Source of the DNA: an uncultured Aquimarina sp.
Lineage (GTDB): Bacteria; Bacteroidota; Bacteroidia; Flavobacteriales; Flavobacteriaceae
Length of the DNA stretch: 64,000 nucleotides
NCBI GenBank assembly: GCA_947498785.1
Contig: CANMLS010000022.1
Coordinates: 1-64,000 of the forward strand
Direction: 5' to 3'
Shown here: piece after piece, positions 56,119-64,000 of the stretch
Position numbering within the stretch: position 1 is the first letter of the stretch
Layout: every line of letters begins with the position of its first letter
Translations under genes and position numbers: made by a program
Notes under the pieces: generated by a model
What the model saw: only the letters and a program-made list of their open reading frames with translations
What the model was told of the DNA's origin: nothing
The model's database searches: none

Positions 56119-56716
56119 ATTCTTTTATATTATCTTTTTTGCATTGCTTTCTATTCAGAATATTCTTGCTCAAGAAAATGAAGAATTAAAAGTTACTACA
56201 GAAGAAGTACCTGTAAAAAAGAAAAAGAAAAAAAGAGAGAGAAAGATTCGTCCATATGAACCTTTAGCTCCTGCAAGAGCTGCCTTTTATTCTGCCGTAC
56301 TCCCTGGGTTAGGCCAAGCATACACAAAAAAGTACTGGAAAGTCCCTATTGTATACGCAGCATTGGGAACAGGAATATACTTTTACATTGATAATAATAA
56401 TAATTATAATCGTTTTCGTGATGCTTTTAAACGCAGACTCTCTGGTTTTACCGATGATGAATTTTATGGCAATGGTGCCACCCCTAGAATATCAAATGAA
56501 CAATTAATATCGTTACAAGAACGTTTTCGCCGCGAAAAAGAGTTATCATTATTAATTACTGTGGGCATTTATCTCCTGAATATTGTAGATGCAAATGTAA
56601 CTGCACATTTGCAACAATATAACATAACGGATGACCTTTCTTTCAAACCAAAAATAAATTTTAACGAGTTTGATATCAGACCAAATTATGGGGTATCACT
56701 CAATTATAGTTTTTAA
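56108..56716 (+). CDS. DUF5683-family exported membrane protein
   Basis: A GTG at 56108, overlapping the parB end by 11 bp, starts a 202-residue protein with signal peptide (FYIIFFALLSIQNILAQ) and a Lys/Arg-rich patch (about 36-47). The conserved block PARAAFYSAVLPGLGQAYTKKYWKVPIVYAALG at about 54-86 holds membrane segments. The name is the one used for this family in flavobacteria after parB; function is unknown. Translational coupling to parB is likely. Confidence 0.85.
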   Translation: MKIKFFYIIFFALLSIQNILAQENEELKVTTEEVPVKKKKKKRERKIRPYEPLAPARAAFYSAVLPGLGQAYTKKYWKVPIVYAALGTGIYFYIDNNNNYNRFRDAFKRRLSGFTDDEFYGNGATPRISNEQLISLQERFRREKELSLLITVGIYLLNIVDANVTAHLQQYNITDDLSFKPKINFNEFDIRPNYGVSLNYSF

Positions 56717-56761
56717 AAAAGATTAATTCTTTTTTAAACATAAAATAACACCAACCAAGAT

Positions 56762-57460
56762 ATGAAAATTGCACTGCTGGGATATGGCAAAATGGGAAAA
56801 ACAATAGAAAAAATTGCCACAGAAAGAGGCCATACTATTATACTTAAAATAGACAAAGAAGATACGTCTTACGATGTTTCAGAAGCAGATGTAGCAATCG
56901 ATTTTAGTATTCCAATTGCTGCTGTAAACAACATTACTAATTGTTTTAATGCTGGTGTACCTGTTGTTTCAGGCACTACAGGGTGGCTAGATCGTTATGA
57001 AGATATGGTTTCCCTATGTAAAGAAAAAAAAGGTGGATTTATTTATGCTTCAAATTATAGCCTTGGTGTTAATTTATTTTTTGAACTTAATAGAAAATTA
57101 GCAAAAATGATGGCGCCACTAGAGGGTTATGACATTGCAATGGAAGAGATCCATCATACAGAAAAGCTAGATGCTCCAAGTGGCACTGCTATTACTCTTG
57201 CAGAAGGTATTATCGAGAACACAGATAAAACAGAGTGGAAATTGGACAATGGTGACAAAAATACTATCCCTATTACCGCCAAAAGAATTGATAAAATACC
57301 TGGAACACATACTGTTAATTATACATCAGAAGTAGATGATATCGAGATCAAACATACAGCACATAATCGTAACGGTTTTGCATTAGGAGCTGTTATAGCC
57401 GCTGAGTGGTTAACTGATAAAACAGGAGTTTTCAGTATGAAAGATGTATTAGGACTATAA
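56762..57460 (+). CDS. dapB: 4-hydroxy-tetrahydrodipicolinate reductase
   Basis: The 232-residue protein has an N-terminal nucleotide fold (ALLGYGKMGKTIE), SGTTGWLDRYEDM at 70-82 and the catalytic/substrate motif EIHHTEKLDAPSGT (His131, His132, Lys135). NRNGFALGAVIAAEWL is near the end. It performs the second committed step of the diaminopimelate/lysine pathway. It is slightly shorter than E. coli DapB, as usual in Bacteroidota. Confidence 0.95.
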   Translation: MKIALLGYGKMGKTIEKIATERGHTIILKIDKEDTSYDVSEADVAIDFSIPIAAVNNITNCFNAGVPVVSGTTGWLDRYEDMVSLCKEKKGGFIYASNYSLGVNLFFELNRKLAKMMAPLEGYDIAMEEIHHTEKLDAPSGTAITLAEGIIENTDKTEWKLDNGDKNTIPITAKRIDKIPGTHTVNYTSEVDDIEIKHTAHNRNGFALGAVIAAEWLTDKTGVFSMKDVLGL

Positions 57461-57513
57461 AAAGTGTAACACTTTATCAATAAGATGTACTTATACTAAA
57501 AAAATATTTAAAG

Positions 57514-59085
57514 ATGATACTTACAGAATGGTTTATTTTTTTTCTGATACTACAGGCAATTCATTTCTTAGGAACTTGGAAATTATATACTAAAGCAGGA
57601 CGAAAAGCATGGGAAGCTATTATTCCTGTGTACAACGCCGTTATTTTAATGAAAATAATAAACCGCCCTTGGTGGTGGGTAATACTCCTATTTATTCCTG
57701 TAATTAATGTAATTATGCTCCCTGTTATATGGGTAGAAACCATTAGAAGTTTTGGTAAAAACTCCTCTACCGATACTATTCTTGTGGTTGCTACTTTAGG
57801 ATTCTACATTTTTTACATTAACTATATGCTTGATGTTACTTATATAGAAAATCGAGACCTAAAGCCAAAAACAGCTACAGGAGAATGGATAAGCTCTATT
57901 CTATTTGCTGTAGTTGCCGCAACGATAGTGCATACATATTTTATGCAGCCTTATACTATTCCCACAGGTTCTTTAGAAAGAACATTACTTGTTGGGGATT
58001 TTTTATTTGTGAGTAAATTTCATTATGGCGCTCGAACACCAATGACCGCAGTATCTTTTCCAATGGTACACGATACCATACCAGTAGTAAAAACAAAATC
58101 CTACTCGAGCAAACCACAATATCCATATTTTAGATTACCTGGATTTCAAGACATTAAACGTAATGACATTGTCGTTTTTAGTTGGCCAATTGATACTGTT
58201 AGATATTTTAGAGATCAATCAAAATTAAGTTATTACAAACCCATTGATAAAAAATCAAATTATGTAAAACGATGTGTAGGTATCCCCGGTGATTCTTTAT
58301 CTGTAGTTGATGGATATGTATACATTAACGGAAAGCAGAATAAGCTACCAGAACGTGCACAAGTACAGTTTTCTTATGTTGGAACGTCAAAAGGTAGTAA
58401 TTTCAATCCGCAAAATTTATACGAACGTTATCGTATTAAACCAGGTGAATTTGGTTTTTATAGCAATACTGAGTTTAGAGCAGCAGGAATGACAGAAGAT
58501 GCTGCTAACCAATTTAAAAACCACCCTAACGTAGCTAATATTCAACGAAATATAATACCAAAAGGGCAACCTGATCCTGGTATTTTCCCTAATAATGGTA
58601 AAGTAAACTGGAACTCTGATAATTTTGGAGCAATTTATATTCCAGAAGCTGGAAAAACTGTAAAGATGGATCTTAAAAGTTTTTCATTATATAGAAGAAT
58701 TATTGAAGTATACGAAGGTTCTGAGCTTGGAATTGATAATAAACTTACCGTAAATGGTACACAAGTTTTATTAAATGGTGAACCTATGGACTCCTATACT
58801 TTTAAACAAGATTATTATTGGATGATGGGTGATAATCGTCACAATAGTGAAGATAGTCGTGTATGGGGTTACGTACCTGCCAATCATATTGTTGGAAAGC
58901 CCGTATTTGTATGGTTTAGTTGGGATTCTAATGCCAAAGGATTGTTCAACAAAATAAGATGGGAACGTATGTTTACTACCGTTGGCGGTAGCGGAAGTCC
59001 TGTTTCTTATTTTAAGTATTTCCTAATTGTTTTAGCGGGGTGGATTATTTATAGTCAATATCGAAAAAAGAAAAAAGGCGCTTAA
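57514..59085 (+). CDS. lepB: Signal peptidase I with N-terminal membrane (DUF5684-like) domain
   Basis: The 523-residue protein has several N-terminal membrane helices (about 5-20, 35-48, 53-75, 86-106). They carry a KAGRKAWEAIIPVYNAVILM segment that resembles DUF5684 proteins. The S26 peptidase follows a further helix (about 126-143). The nucleophile is Ser153 in TIPTGSLERTLL, the base Lys252 in NYVKRCVGIPGDSL, and MGDNRHNSEDSRVWGYVP is box E. It cleaves Sec signal peptides at the inner membrane. A long insert between the boxes accounts for its size, typical of flavobacteria. Confidence 0.93.
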   Translation: MILTEWFIFFLILQAIHFLGTWKLYTKAGRKAWEAIIPVYNAVILMKIINRPWWWVILLFIPVINVIMLPVIWVETIRSFGKNSSTDTILVVATLGFYIFYINYMLDVTYIENRDLKPKTATGEWISSILFAVVAATIVHTYFMQPYTIPTGSLERTLLVGDFLFVSKFHYGARTPMTAVSFPMVHDTIPVVKTKSYSSKPQYPYFRLPGFQDIKRNDIVVFSWPIDTVRYFRDQSKLSYYKPIDKKSNYVKRCVGIPGDSLSVVDGYVYINGKQNKLPERAQVQFSYVGTSKGSNFNPQNLYERYRIKPGEFGFYSNTEFRAAGMTEDAANQFKNHPNVANIQRNIIPKGQPDPGIFPNNGKVNWNSDNFGAIYIPEAGKTVKMDLKSFSLYRRIIEVYEGSELGIDNKLTVNGTQVLLNGEPMDSYTFKQDYYWMMGDNRHNSEDSRVWGYVPANHIVGKPVFVWFSWDSNAKGLFNKIRWERMFTTVGGSGSPVSYFKYFLIVLAGWIIYSQYRKKKKGA

Positions 59086-59103
59086 TACACACTGTTTATA
59101 AAA

Positions 59104-59733
59104 TTGAGTACTCCTATACTACATCCAATGTATTTTGGAACTATTGCACAATATATAGTAATAGCAAAAGCAGCATCTATTATTTTTGAAAACGAAGATA
59201 ATTACCAAAAACAAACTTATCGTAATCGTACTTATATTTATGGTGCAAACGGCAAATTACTTCTAAGTATCCCTATAAAACATATCGGAAATAAAGGAAG
59301 GCAGCTATATAAAGATGTTCGTATAGAAAATGATTTTCCTTGGCAATCATTACACTGGAAATCGCTCGAAACTGCTTACAGAACATCTCCATTTTTTGAG
59401 TATTATGAAGACGAATTTGTACATCTATTCGAAAAACCAAAAAAATTCCTTTTAGACTTCAACTATGAATGTATGCAAGCCATATATGATTGTTTACAAT
59501 TAGATACGCCATACACAAAGACCAGTGAATATATCAAAAGTCCAAAAGAATATATAGATTTAAGAACTCTCATAAACGCAAAAAAAGAAAAACCATATTC
59601 TTTAGCATCTTACATTCAAGTTTTTGAAGCAAAACAAGGATTCATCCCTAACCTTTCTATTCTTGATTTGCTTTTTAATGAAGGAACTAATGCTTTGACC
59701 TATTTAGAAAATCAATCTATTGTAGATGATTAG
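59104..59733 (+). CDS. WbqC-like family protein
   Basis: The 209-residue protein starts at TTG (59104); the first ATG, at residue 9, is less likely because HPMYFGTIAQYIVIAKA is the conserved start. NYQKQTYRNRTYIYGANGKLLLSIPIK, ENDFPWQSLHWKSLETAYRTSPFFEYYED and SILDLLFNEG are family blocks. WbqC-like proteins occur in O-antigen and glycan gene sets, but the activity is unproven. Here it is part of the conserved parA-to-wbqC housekeeping run. Confidence 0.88.
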   Translation: MSTPILHPMYFGTIAQYIVIAKAASIIFENEDNYQKQTYRNRTYIYGANGKLLLSIPIKHIGNKGRQLYKDVRIENDFPWQSLHWKSLETAYRTSPFFEYYEDEFVHLFEKPKKFLLDFNYECMQAIYDCLQLDTPYTKTSEYIKSPKEYIDLRTLINAKKEKPYSLASYIQVFEAKQGFIPNLSILDLLFNEGTNALTYLENQSIVDD

Positions 59734-60034
59734 ACCAATTCTGCATTATAGTCTTCATTTTATAGTTCCACTAATTATAGCACTGCTCTTCTTTCCTAAA
59801 CAATGGAAAAAAGTATATCTAATTTTTTTAGGAAGTATGTTAATTGATCTTGATCATCTTCTTGCCAGTCCTATTTTTGATCCAAATCGATGTAGTGTCG
59901 GTTTTCATCCTCTACATACTTATTATGCAATTGCAGTATATTGCATATCTCTTTTTTTTACAAGATCAAGAATCATTGGACTAGCATTGATATGGCATAT
60001 AATTACAGATCAATTGGATTGTTGGATGATGTAA
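59726..60034 (+). CDS. DUF6122-family small membrane protein
   Basis: The 102-residue protein starts at an ATG overlapping the WbqC stop by 8 bp. It has about three membrane helices (about 8-21, 29-44, 68-90). It carries SMLIDLDHLLASPIFDPNRC at about 36-55 and LIWHIITDQLDCW at the end; the conserved Asp and His residues suggest a metal site like that of LexA-unrelated membrane hydrolases, though this is only a guess. Function unknown. It is coupled to wbqC. Confidence 0.8.
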   Translation: MIRPILHYSLHFIVPLIIALLFFPKQWKKVYLIFLGSMLIDLDHLLASPIFDPNRCSVGFHPLHTYYAIAVYCISLFFTRSRIIGLALIWHIITDQLDCWMM

Positions 60035-60123
60035 ATGTGGATAATATCATCCATTTATAAAATATTTATTACATTTATTATGAAACTATATTAATGTTTC
60101 TTGTTTAATCTAACCTCTCATAT

Positions 60124-60894
60124 ATGAATAGATTTCTATTTTTCGCTATACTTTTAGTTATATTTTCTTGCCAGGAAAAATCCAAAAATAATTCTGATCA
60201 AAAAGCAATAGAACAAGATACTATCCCTAAAATAGAATTAAAAAAACTTGATACTATATCTATTGATCCAAAATGGGGAAATAAACTTTCTGAAAAAGAG
60301 ATCAAATCAATTTTCAACAAGAGAGTAAAAATGCGATTTGATATCGAACACCCTATTCATCAGGCATATTCATATACCGATGAATCAGGCAAATATTATT
60401 TGGTATTATCCTTATCAGAATATATTCTAGAAACAGATGGGAAAAATGATACTCTAAACGATAAGTTACAATCTCTTTATCTGACCAATGAAGACAATCG
60501 ATTCAAAAAGAAATCCAGTATCAGCGATGAAATAGATAAAGATTGGGAAAGCTCGATTTCGTTTTGGAATAAGTATTCAGAATTGTCTGACTTAGACAAA
60601 GACGGAATAGTTGATCTTATATTGGTTTATGGAACTACTGGTCAAGATATGTATGCAGACGGCAGGATGAAAATTATGATATATCACAATAAAAGGAGAA
60701 TTACAATTAGACATCAAAACAGTGATTATGGTGGACGACTAACCAAAATCAATGGACAGTTTTATGGATTACCTATAGAGATACAAAAAGCTGTTAAAGA
60801 AAAAATGAAACTAATGACAGCAAATAAACATGCCATCTTTTCTAAAGGCTGGGAACAAAAAATGGCAAAAGAAGCCACTGATATACAGGATTAG
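60124..60894 (+). CDS. Unknown lipoprotein with a VCBS-like Asp loop
   Basis: The 256-residue protein has a lipoprotein signal (FAILLVIFSCQEKSK; Cys at about 16) and a charged mature part. A single calcium-loop-like motif (SDLDKDGIVDLILVYGT) occurs at about 158-174. It resembles proteins in Bacteroidota labelled M949_RS01915-type surface polysaccharide proteins, but that label has no proven function and I am unsure of the match. It stands alone downstream of the housekeeping run. Confidence 0.7.
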   Translation: MNRFLFFAILLVIFSCQEKSKNNSDQKAIEQDTIPKIELKKLDTISIDPKWGNKLSEKEIKSIFNKRVKMRFDIEHPIHQAYSYTDESGKYYLVLSLSEYILETDGKNDTLNDKLQSLYLTNEDNRFKKKSSISDEIDKDWESSISFWNKYSELSDLDKDGIVDLILVYGTTGQDMYADGRMKIMIYHNKRRITIRHQNSDYGGRLTKINGQFYGLPIEIQKAVKEKMKLMTANKHAIFSKGWEQKMAKEATDIQD

Positions 60895-61004
60895 TCAATA
60901 AACAATTGAGTATCTTTTTTTCTATTTAAAACCTTCATCATTTTGAGGTAGACTCAAACTCTTTATTAATTTTAAAGCTAAGCTCTAATGAATCAACTTT
61001 ATCT

Positions 61005-61213
61005 TTAAAACAAATCCATGTTAGCAGTTCCTTCTTCATAGCTATATAGTATTGCTAATAGCAGTATATATAGTAAAATACTTACTATTAATGCTAAAGG
61101 AATTCCTAAAATCCACTTGGTTGTATTATTTTTAACTCCTAGTTTTTAAGCCCCCATTTTACAGGAAATACACCTATTACAACCACTATGATAAAAAAAA
61201 GTACAATACTCAT
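61005..61213 (-). pseudogene. Frameshifted small two-helix membrane protein
   Basis: In the 541-bp gap 60895-61435, a minus-strand ATG at 61213 starts MSIVLFFIIVVVIGVFPVKW, one membrane helix, then meets a TAG. Just before that stop another frame opens as LGVKNNTTKWILGIPLALIV with a second helix (SILLYILLLAILYSYEEGT) and ends at TAA 61007-61005. The join gives a plausible 70-residue two-helix protein with one frameshift. Family not recognised. The rest of the gap holds nothing I can name. Confidence 0.4.
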
Positions 61214-61435
61214 TATTCATTATTTTTAAAAACATACAGTAAATTCTATAAACTCACTTGTGTATCTGTTTTTTTATCTATCGATTTTATTTATTTGGTA
61301 AATATAGAACTATGTAGGCTTCTTTAAAATAGTAATATATATTTGTTGAATATGATTAAATATCTGGAAAGTAATTTACCTTAATAACATCTACCTTTTC
61401 AAAATCAACAAGAACTTATCACAATGCGATATACA

Positions 61436-62452
61436 TCAAGGTTTTACCATAGAAAATATAGGGTAATGGTCAGACAACTCAAGGTCATAACTTTTAAAAT
61501 TTAATACTTCAAATTCTTTGGGAACTAATATAAAATCAATTCTAGCTGGAAACAATTCAAATTTAAATGTTTTACCAAAACCTTTTCCTGCCTTTTTAAA
61601 GCTATCCTGAAGGTTTTCTGACCTAATCTTGTCATACATATAAGAATATGCAGTATTATTAAAATCTCCCATTACTATAGTTTTATATGGTGAAGATTTC
61701 ATGTGTTTTATAAGCTGTTCTGCCTGGTTTTGTTGTTTTTTAAACGAATTTGCAATTCGTCTTACTAATTTTTGTGAATCTGCTTTAGCAAGTTCATCTG
61801 TCTTACTATTAATTCCATGAGATTGAAAATGTACATTATAAACTCTCAATGTATCCGATTTTATTGCAATATCAGCAAAAATGGCATTATTGACTGTTTT
61901 TTCAAAATCCAGAGATCCTTTATCGACGAAGGGATATTTTGAAAAAATAACCAACGCTAATTCTCTATTATTACTATTAAAATATTCGTATTTGTTTTTA
62001 TACTGAGTAAAATCAGTATCTGGATTATTATAGTATTCCTGAGCGCAAAAAACATCAATATTTTGTTCTTTAATCAATTTAGAAATTTGTTGTGGTATAG
62101 AATCCGAATCTATCCATTTAAAACGATTAAAACTATGTACATTATAACTCAATAAGGAAATACCATCACTTGTATCTACAGAAGATTTCCCTCTCAATTT
62201 ATACAAAGATGAGACATGAGATACACCCAAAAGAAGTACTACTAATGGAAGTATCATTTTTTTATTAAGCAATATTACCCAATACACTAAAAAGATCAGG
62301 TTCACTATAATAAAAACAGGTACCATCAAACTTAATACAGACAACAGAGGAAATGTTTTTGGAGAAACATAAGGCAATAGATAAGATAATAACAACGCAA
62401 AGGCTGCGATAGAATTCATCACAAAGACAATCTTGTTAATTATTTTCCTCAT
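61436..62452 (-). CDS. Endonuclease/exonuclease/phosphatase-fold membrane protein
   Basis: The 338-residue protein has three N-terminal membrane helices (about 8-25, 33-60, 67-82), then an EEP domain at about 95-335. The domain shows SLLSYNVHSFNRF, DVFCAQEYYNN (Glu ligand), VYNVHFQSHGI, TIVMGDFNNTAYSYMY (Asp/Asn) and a terminal LSDHYPIFSMV (DH catalytic pair). It could cleave phosphodiesters outside the membrane; the substrate is unknown. Its start lies 2 bp after the rhomboid gene, so they form one operon. Confidence 0.9.
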   Translation of the reverse strand: MRKIINKIVFVMNSIAAFALLLSYLLPYVSPKTFPLLSVLSLMVPVFIIVNLIFLVYWVILLNKKMILPLVVLLLGVSHVSSLYKLRGKSSVDTSDGISLLSYNVHSFNRFKWIDSDSIPQQISKLIKEQNIDVFCAQEYYNNPDTDFTQYKNKYEYFNSNNRELALVIFSKYPFVDKGSLDFEKTVNNAIFADIAIKSDTLRVYNVHFQSHGINSKTDELAKADSQKLVRRIANSFKKQQNQAEQLIKHMKSSPYKTIVMGDFNNTAYSYMYDKIRSENLQDSFKKAGKGFGKTFKFELFPARIDFILVPKEFEVLNFKSYDLELSDHYPIFSMVKP

Positions 62453-62454
62453 AA

Positions 62455-63333
62455 TTATTCCTTACCTGCTTTAAACAAAAAGTCTTTTTCTTCTTTGGTT
62501 AGGCTATCATATCCACTTTTACTGATTTTGTCGAGAATAGCATCAATCTGTTTCTGGTTTGGGCTTTTAGCCGAAGAAACTGTAGCTCTATTTGGAGTGG
62601 TTTTACGAGTTTTTGATTTATGTACTGTCTTTAAAGGACTCTTCTTTTTAGGTTTAAACATATTGGTAAATCCATCAATTAACCTTTCGAACCATCTTCC
62701 TATATCATTCCCTTTTTTAAGTTGAACCGCATATAGATATCCAAAAACCGCTCCGCCTAAATGTGCAATTAAACCACCAGCATTACCCGAAGTTGGTATC
62801 TGAATAAGATCAGACAATACCACAAACACTCCTATTTGCCATAATTTAACATTAAAAAAGAAGATTCGTATTTCAGAATTTGGAGTATACGCTGCAATAA
62901 AAATCATGATAGCACGAACAGCCGCAGAAGCACCAATAAGATATGCTAACGTTCCATTTAACACAGGAAAAAGATTATATGCTAATACAAATAATAATCC
63001 TCCACAAATAGCGCCTAAGAGGTAAATGGTAAGAAATCTTTTTTCTGTAAATAAGTTAAGTACATATTGTCCAAACCAATACAAAACCAACATATTCCAG
63101 AAGATATGCCAGAAATCAAAATGTAAAAAACTGTAAGTAAGTACACTCCATGGCTGTACTAGTAAACTCTCGGCGTCAACAGGTAGTACAAACCATTCCA
63201 TTAATACACCCGAGGATGTTTTAAACATCCAGGAACCCAGTGTTGCGAATAAAAACAACACTACATTAATAACAATCAGCTTAATAATTATATTAGCTGT
63301 TTTAAACTGATATGTTAGATTATTACCTGTCAT
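62455..63333 (-). CDS. Rhomboid-family intramembrane serine protease (second copy)
   Basis: The ATG at 63333, one base after the upstream rhomboid stop, gives 292 residues; the ATG at 63396 lies inside the upstream gene. It has about six membrane helices. WHIFWNMLVLYWFGQYV is the HxxxN region, Ser136 lies in IGASAAVRAI and His191 in LIAHLGGAVFGYL. The usual GxSG is GASA here. A basic, Ser/Thr-rich cytoplasmic tail (about 215-265) ends with a conserved KISKSGYDSLTKEEKDFLF segment. It likely cleaves membrane helices. Substrates unknown. Confidence 0.9.
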   Translation of the reverse strand: MTGNNLTYQFKTANIIIKLIVINVVLFLFATLGSWMFKTSSGVLMEWFVLPVDAESLLVQPWSVLTYSFLHFDFWHIFWNMLVLYWFGQYVLNLFTEKRFLTIYLLGAICGGLLFVLAYNLFPVLNGTLAYLIGASAAVRAIMIFIAAYTPNSEIRIFFFNVKLWQIGVFVVLSDLIQIPTSGNAGGLIAHLGGAVFGYLYAVQLKKGNDIGRWFERLIDGFTNMFKPKKKSPLKTVHKSKTRKTTPNRATVSSAKSPNQKQIDAILDKISKSGYDSLTKEEKDFLFKAGKE

Positions 63334-63334
63334 A

Positions 63335-64000
63335 CTAATACCAACGTCTATCGTTAAACGAATTCTTTTTCCAATACCACATGGTGATAAAACCAATCAC
63401 CGCTCCTCCAATATGTGCCCAATGTGCTACATTAGAAGGCCCTAAAATTGCTTGACCCGTTATACCTGAATATAAGTCGAATAAAAAATATCCTCCAATC
63501 AGATACTTTGCCTTAATAGGAACAGGAATAAACATAATGTATAAAGGCAAATTAGGATATAACACCGCGAATGCAGCCAATATACCAAAAATAGCTCCAG
63601 AAGCTCCTACCATAGGAGTAACATACGCCCCAATCATTTTTTCTGTTATTTCCTGAGGGATATTAGGGTCAACACGATATTGACCAGAAGCAATAGTATT
63701 TTGTATAAAATCATTGATTTCAGAAGGAGAAAACCCTGCAGTCAAATATGCTTGATATCCAGGACTAAATTTGAAATAAGTAAAAAGAATTTGAAAACCA
63801 GCTGCTCCAAGACCCGAAAAGAAATAAATAAAAAGAAACTTTTTTTGTCCAATAGAACTTTCTAAATGACTTCCAAACATGTATAAAGCAAACATATTAA
63901 AAAAGATATGTCCAGCACCACCATGCATGAACATATGAGTAATAATTTGCCATATCTGGAAATTATCATTTTTTGGAAACCAAAGTGCAAATAGTTCGAA
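63335..64000 (-). CDS. Rhomboid-family intramembrane serine protease (first copy, partial)
   Basis: The frame stays open to the window edge, so the start is outside; 221 codons are visible. ITHMFMHGGAGHIFFNMFALYMFG is the TM2 HGG...HxxxN signature, GASGAIFGILAAFAVLYPN holds the catalytic Ser with the canonical GxSG, and HWAHIGGAVIGF the catalytic His. It has the complete dyad, whereas the adjacent copy has GASA. It starts the rhomboid-rhomboid-EEP operon seen in many flavobacteria. Confidence 0.92.
   Translation of the reverse strand, partial: FELFALWFPKNDNFQIWQIITHMFMHGGAGHIFFNMFALYMFGSHLESSIGQKKFLFIYFFSGLGAAGFQILFTYFKFSPGYQAYLTAGFSPSEINDFIQNTIASGQYRVDPNIPQEITEKMIGAYVTPMVGASGAIFGILAAFAVLYPNLPLYIMFIPVPIKAKYLIGGYFLFDLYSGITGQAILGPSNVAHWAHIGGAVIGFITMWYWKKNSFNDRRWY

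Noticed and set aside
54356-56120. Possible parS site near parAB
   Set aside because: No TGTTTCACGTGAAACA-like palindrome was seen here or elsewhere in the window by eye.

Overview
The window looks like chromosomal DNA from a marine-type Flavobacteriaceae (phylum Bacteroidota). The evidence is low GC, SusC/SusD proteins, a hybrid two-component regulator with a Reg_prop propeller, a type IX secretion tail, many VCBS/FG-GAP proteins with ASPIC/UnbV domains, and the flavobacterial housekeeping order parA-parB-DUF5683-dapB-lepB-wbqC. I cannot fix the genus from the sequence. No tRNA, rRNA, CRISPR array or phage was seen.

Region A (1-11.3 kb) is an accessory, decaying stretch, almost all on the minus strand. 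It holds the edge of an IS630-type transposase, a Crp/Fnr regulator, two AraC regulators (one fused to GyrI-like and DUF7000-like domains), SRPBCC, DinB and YdeI-like proteins, a WYL regulator next to an unusually GC-rich epoxide-hydrolase-like gene, RidA, and a metallophosphoesterase split by a frameshift. Between them lie remnants too broken to appear as ORFs: a DinB pseudogene, an SRPBCC pseudogene and two transposase relics.

Region B (11.5-29.5 kb) is a complete-looking nutrient locus around a divergent promoter. Rightward run SusC, SusD, a strong terminator and an HTCS regulator. Leftward run a 1.1 kb-residue double-propeller UnbV lipoprotein, a T9SS-exported UnbV propeller, an SMP-30/gluconolactonase-like lipoprotein and an ACS-type MFS transporter. 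No recognisable glycoside hydrolase or lyase is present. Three 17-bp tandem repeats upstream of susC are the best candidate operator.

Region C (29.7-42.2 kb) holds a LytTR/LytS pair whose sensor has a His-rich predicted periplasmic loop, an outer-membrane receptor, and a divergent run of TonB receptor, PQQ-type sugar dehydrogenase and cytochrome c. The run suggests extracytoplasmic sugar oxidation and perhaps PQQ scavenging. A dead SusD gene and a second large UnbV lipoprotein follow.

Region D (42.6-64 kb) is mostly core: an AmpG-like/GH3/AnmK murein-recycling run, uridine kinase, DivIC, both methylmalonyl-CoA mutase subunits, a dienoyl-CoA-reductase-type SDR, ParA/ParB, DapB, signal peptidase I, WbqC, an endonuclease-fold protein and two tandem rhomboid proteases, the last running off the right edge.
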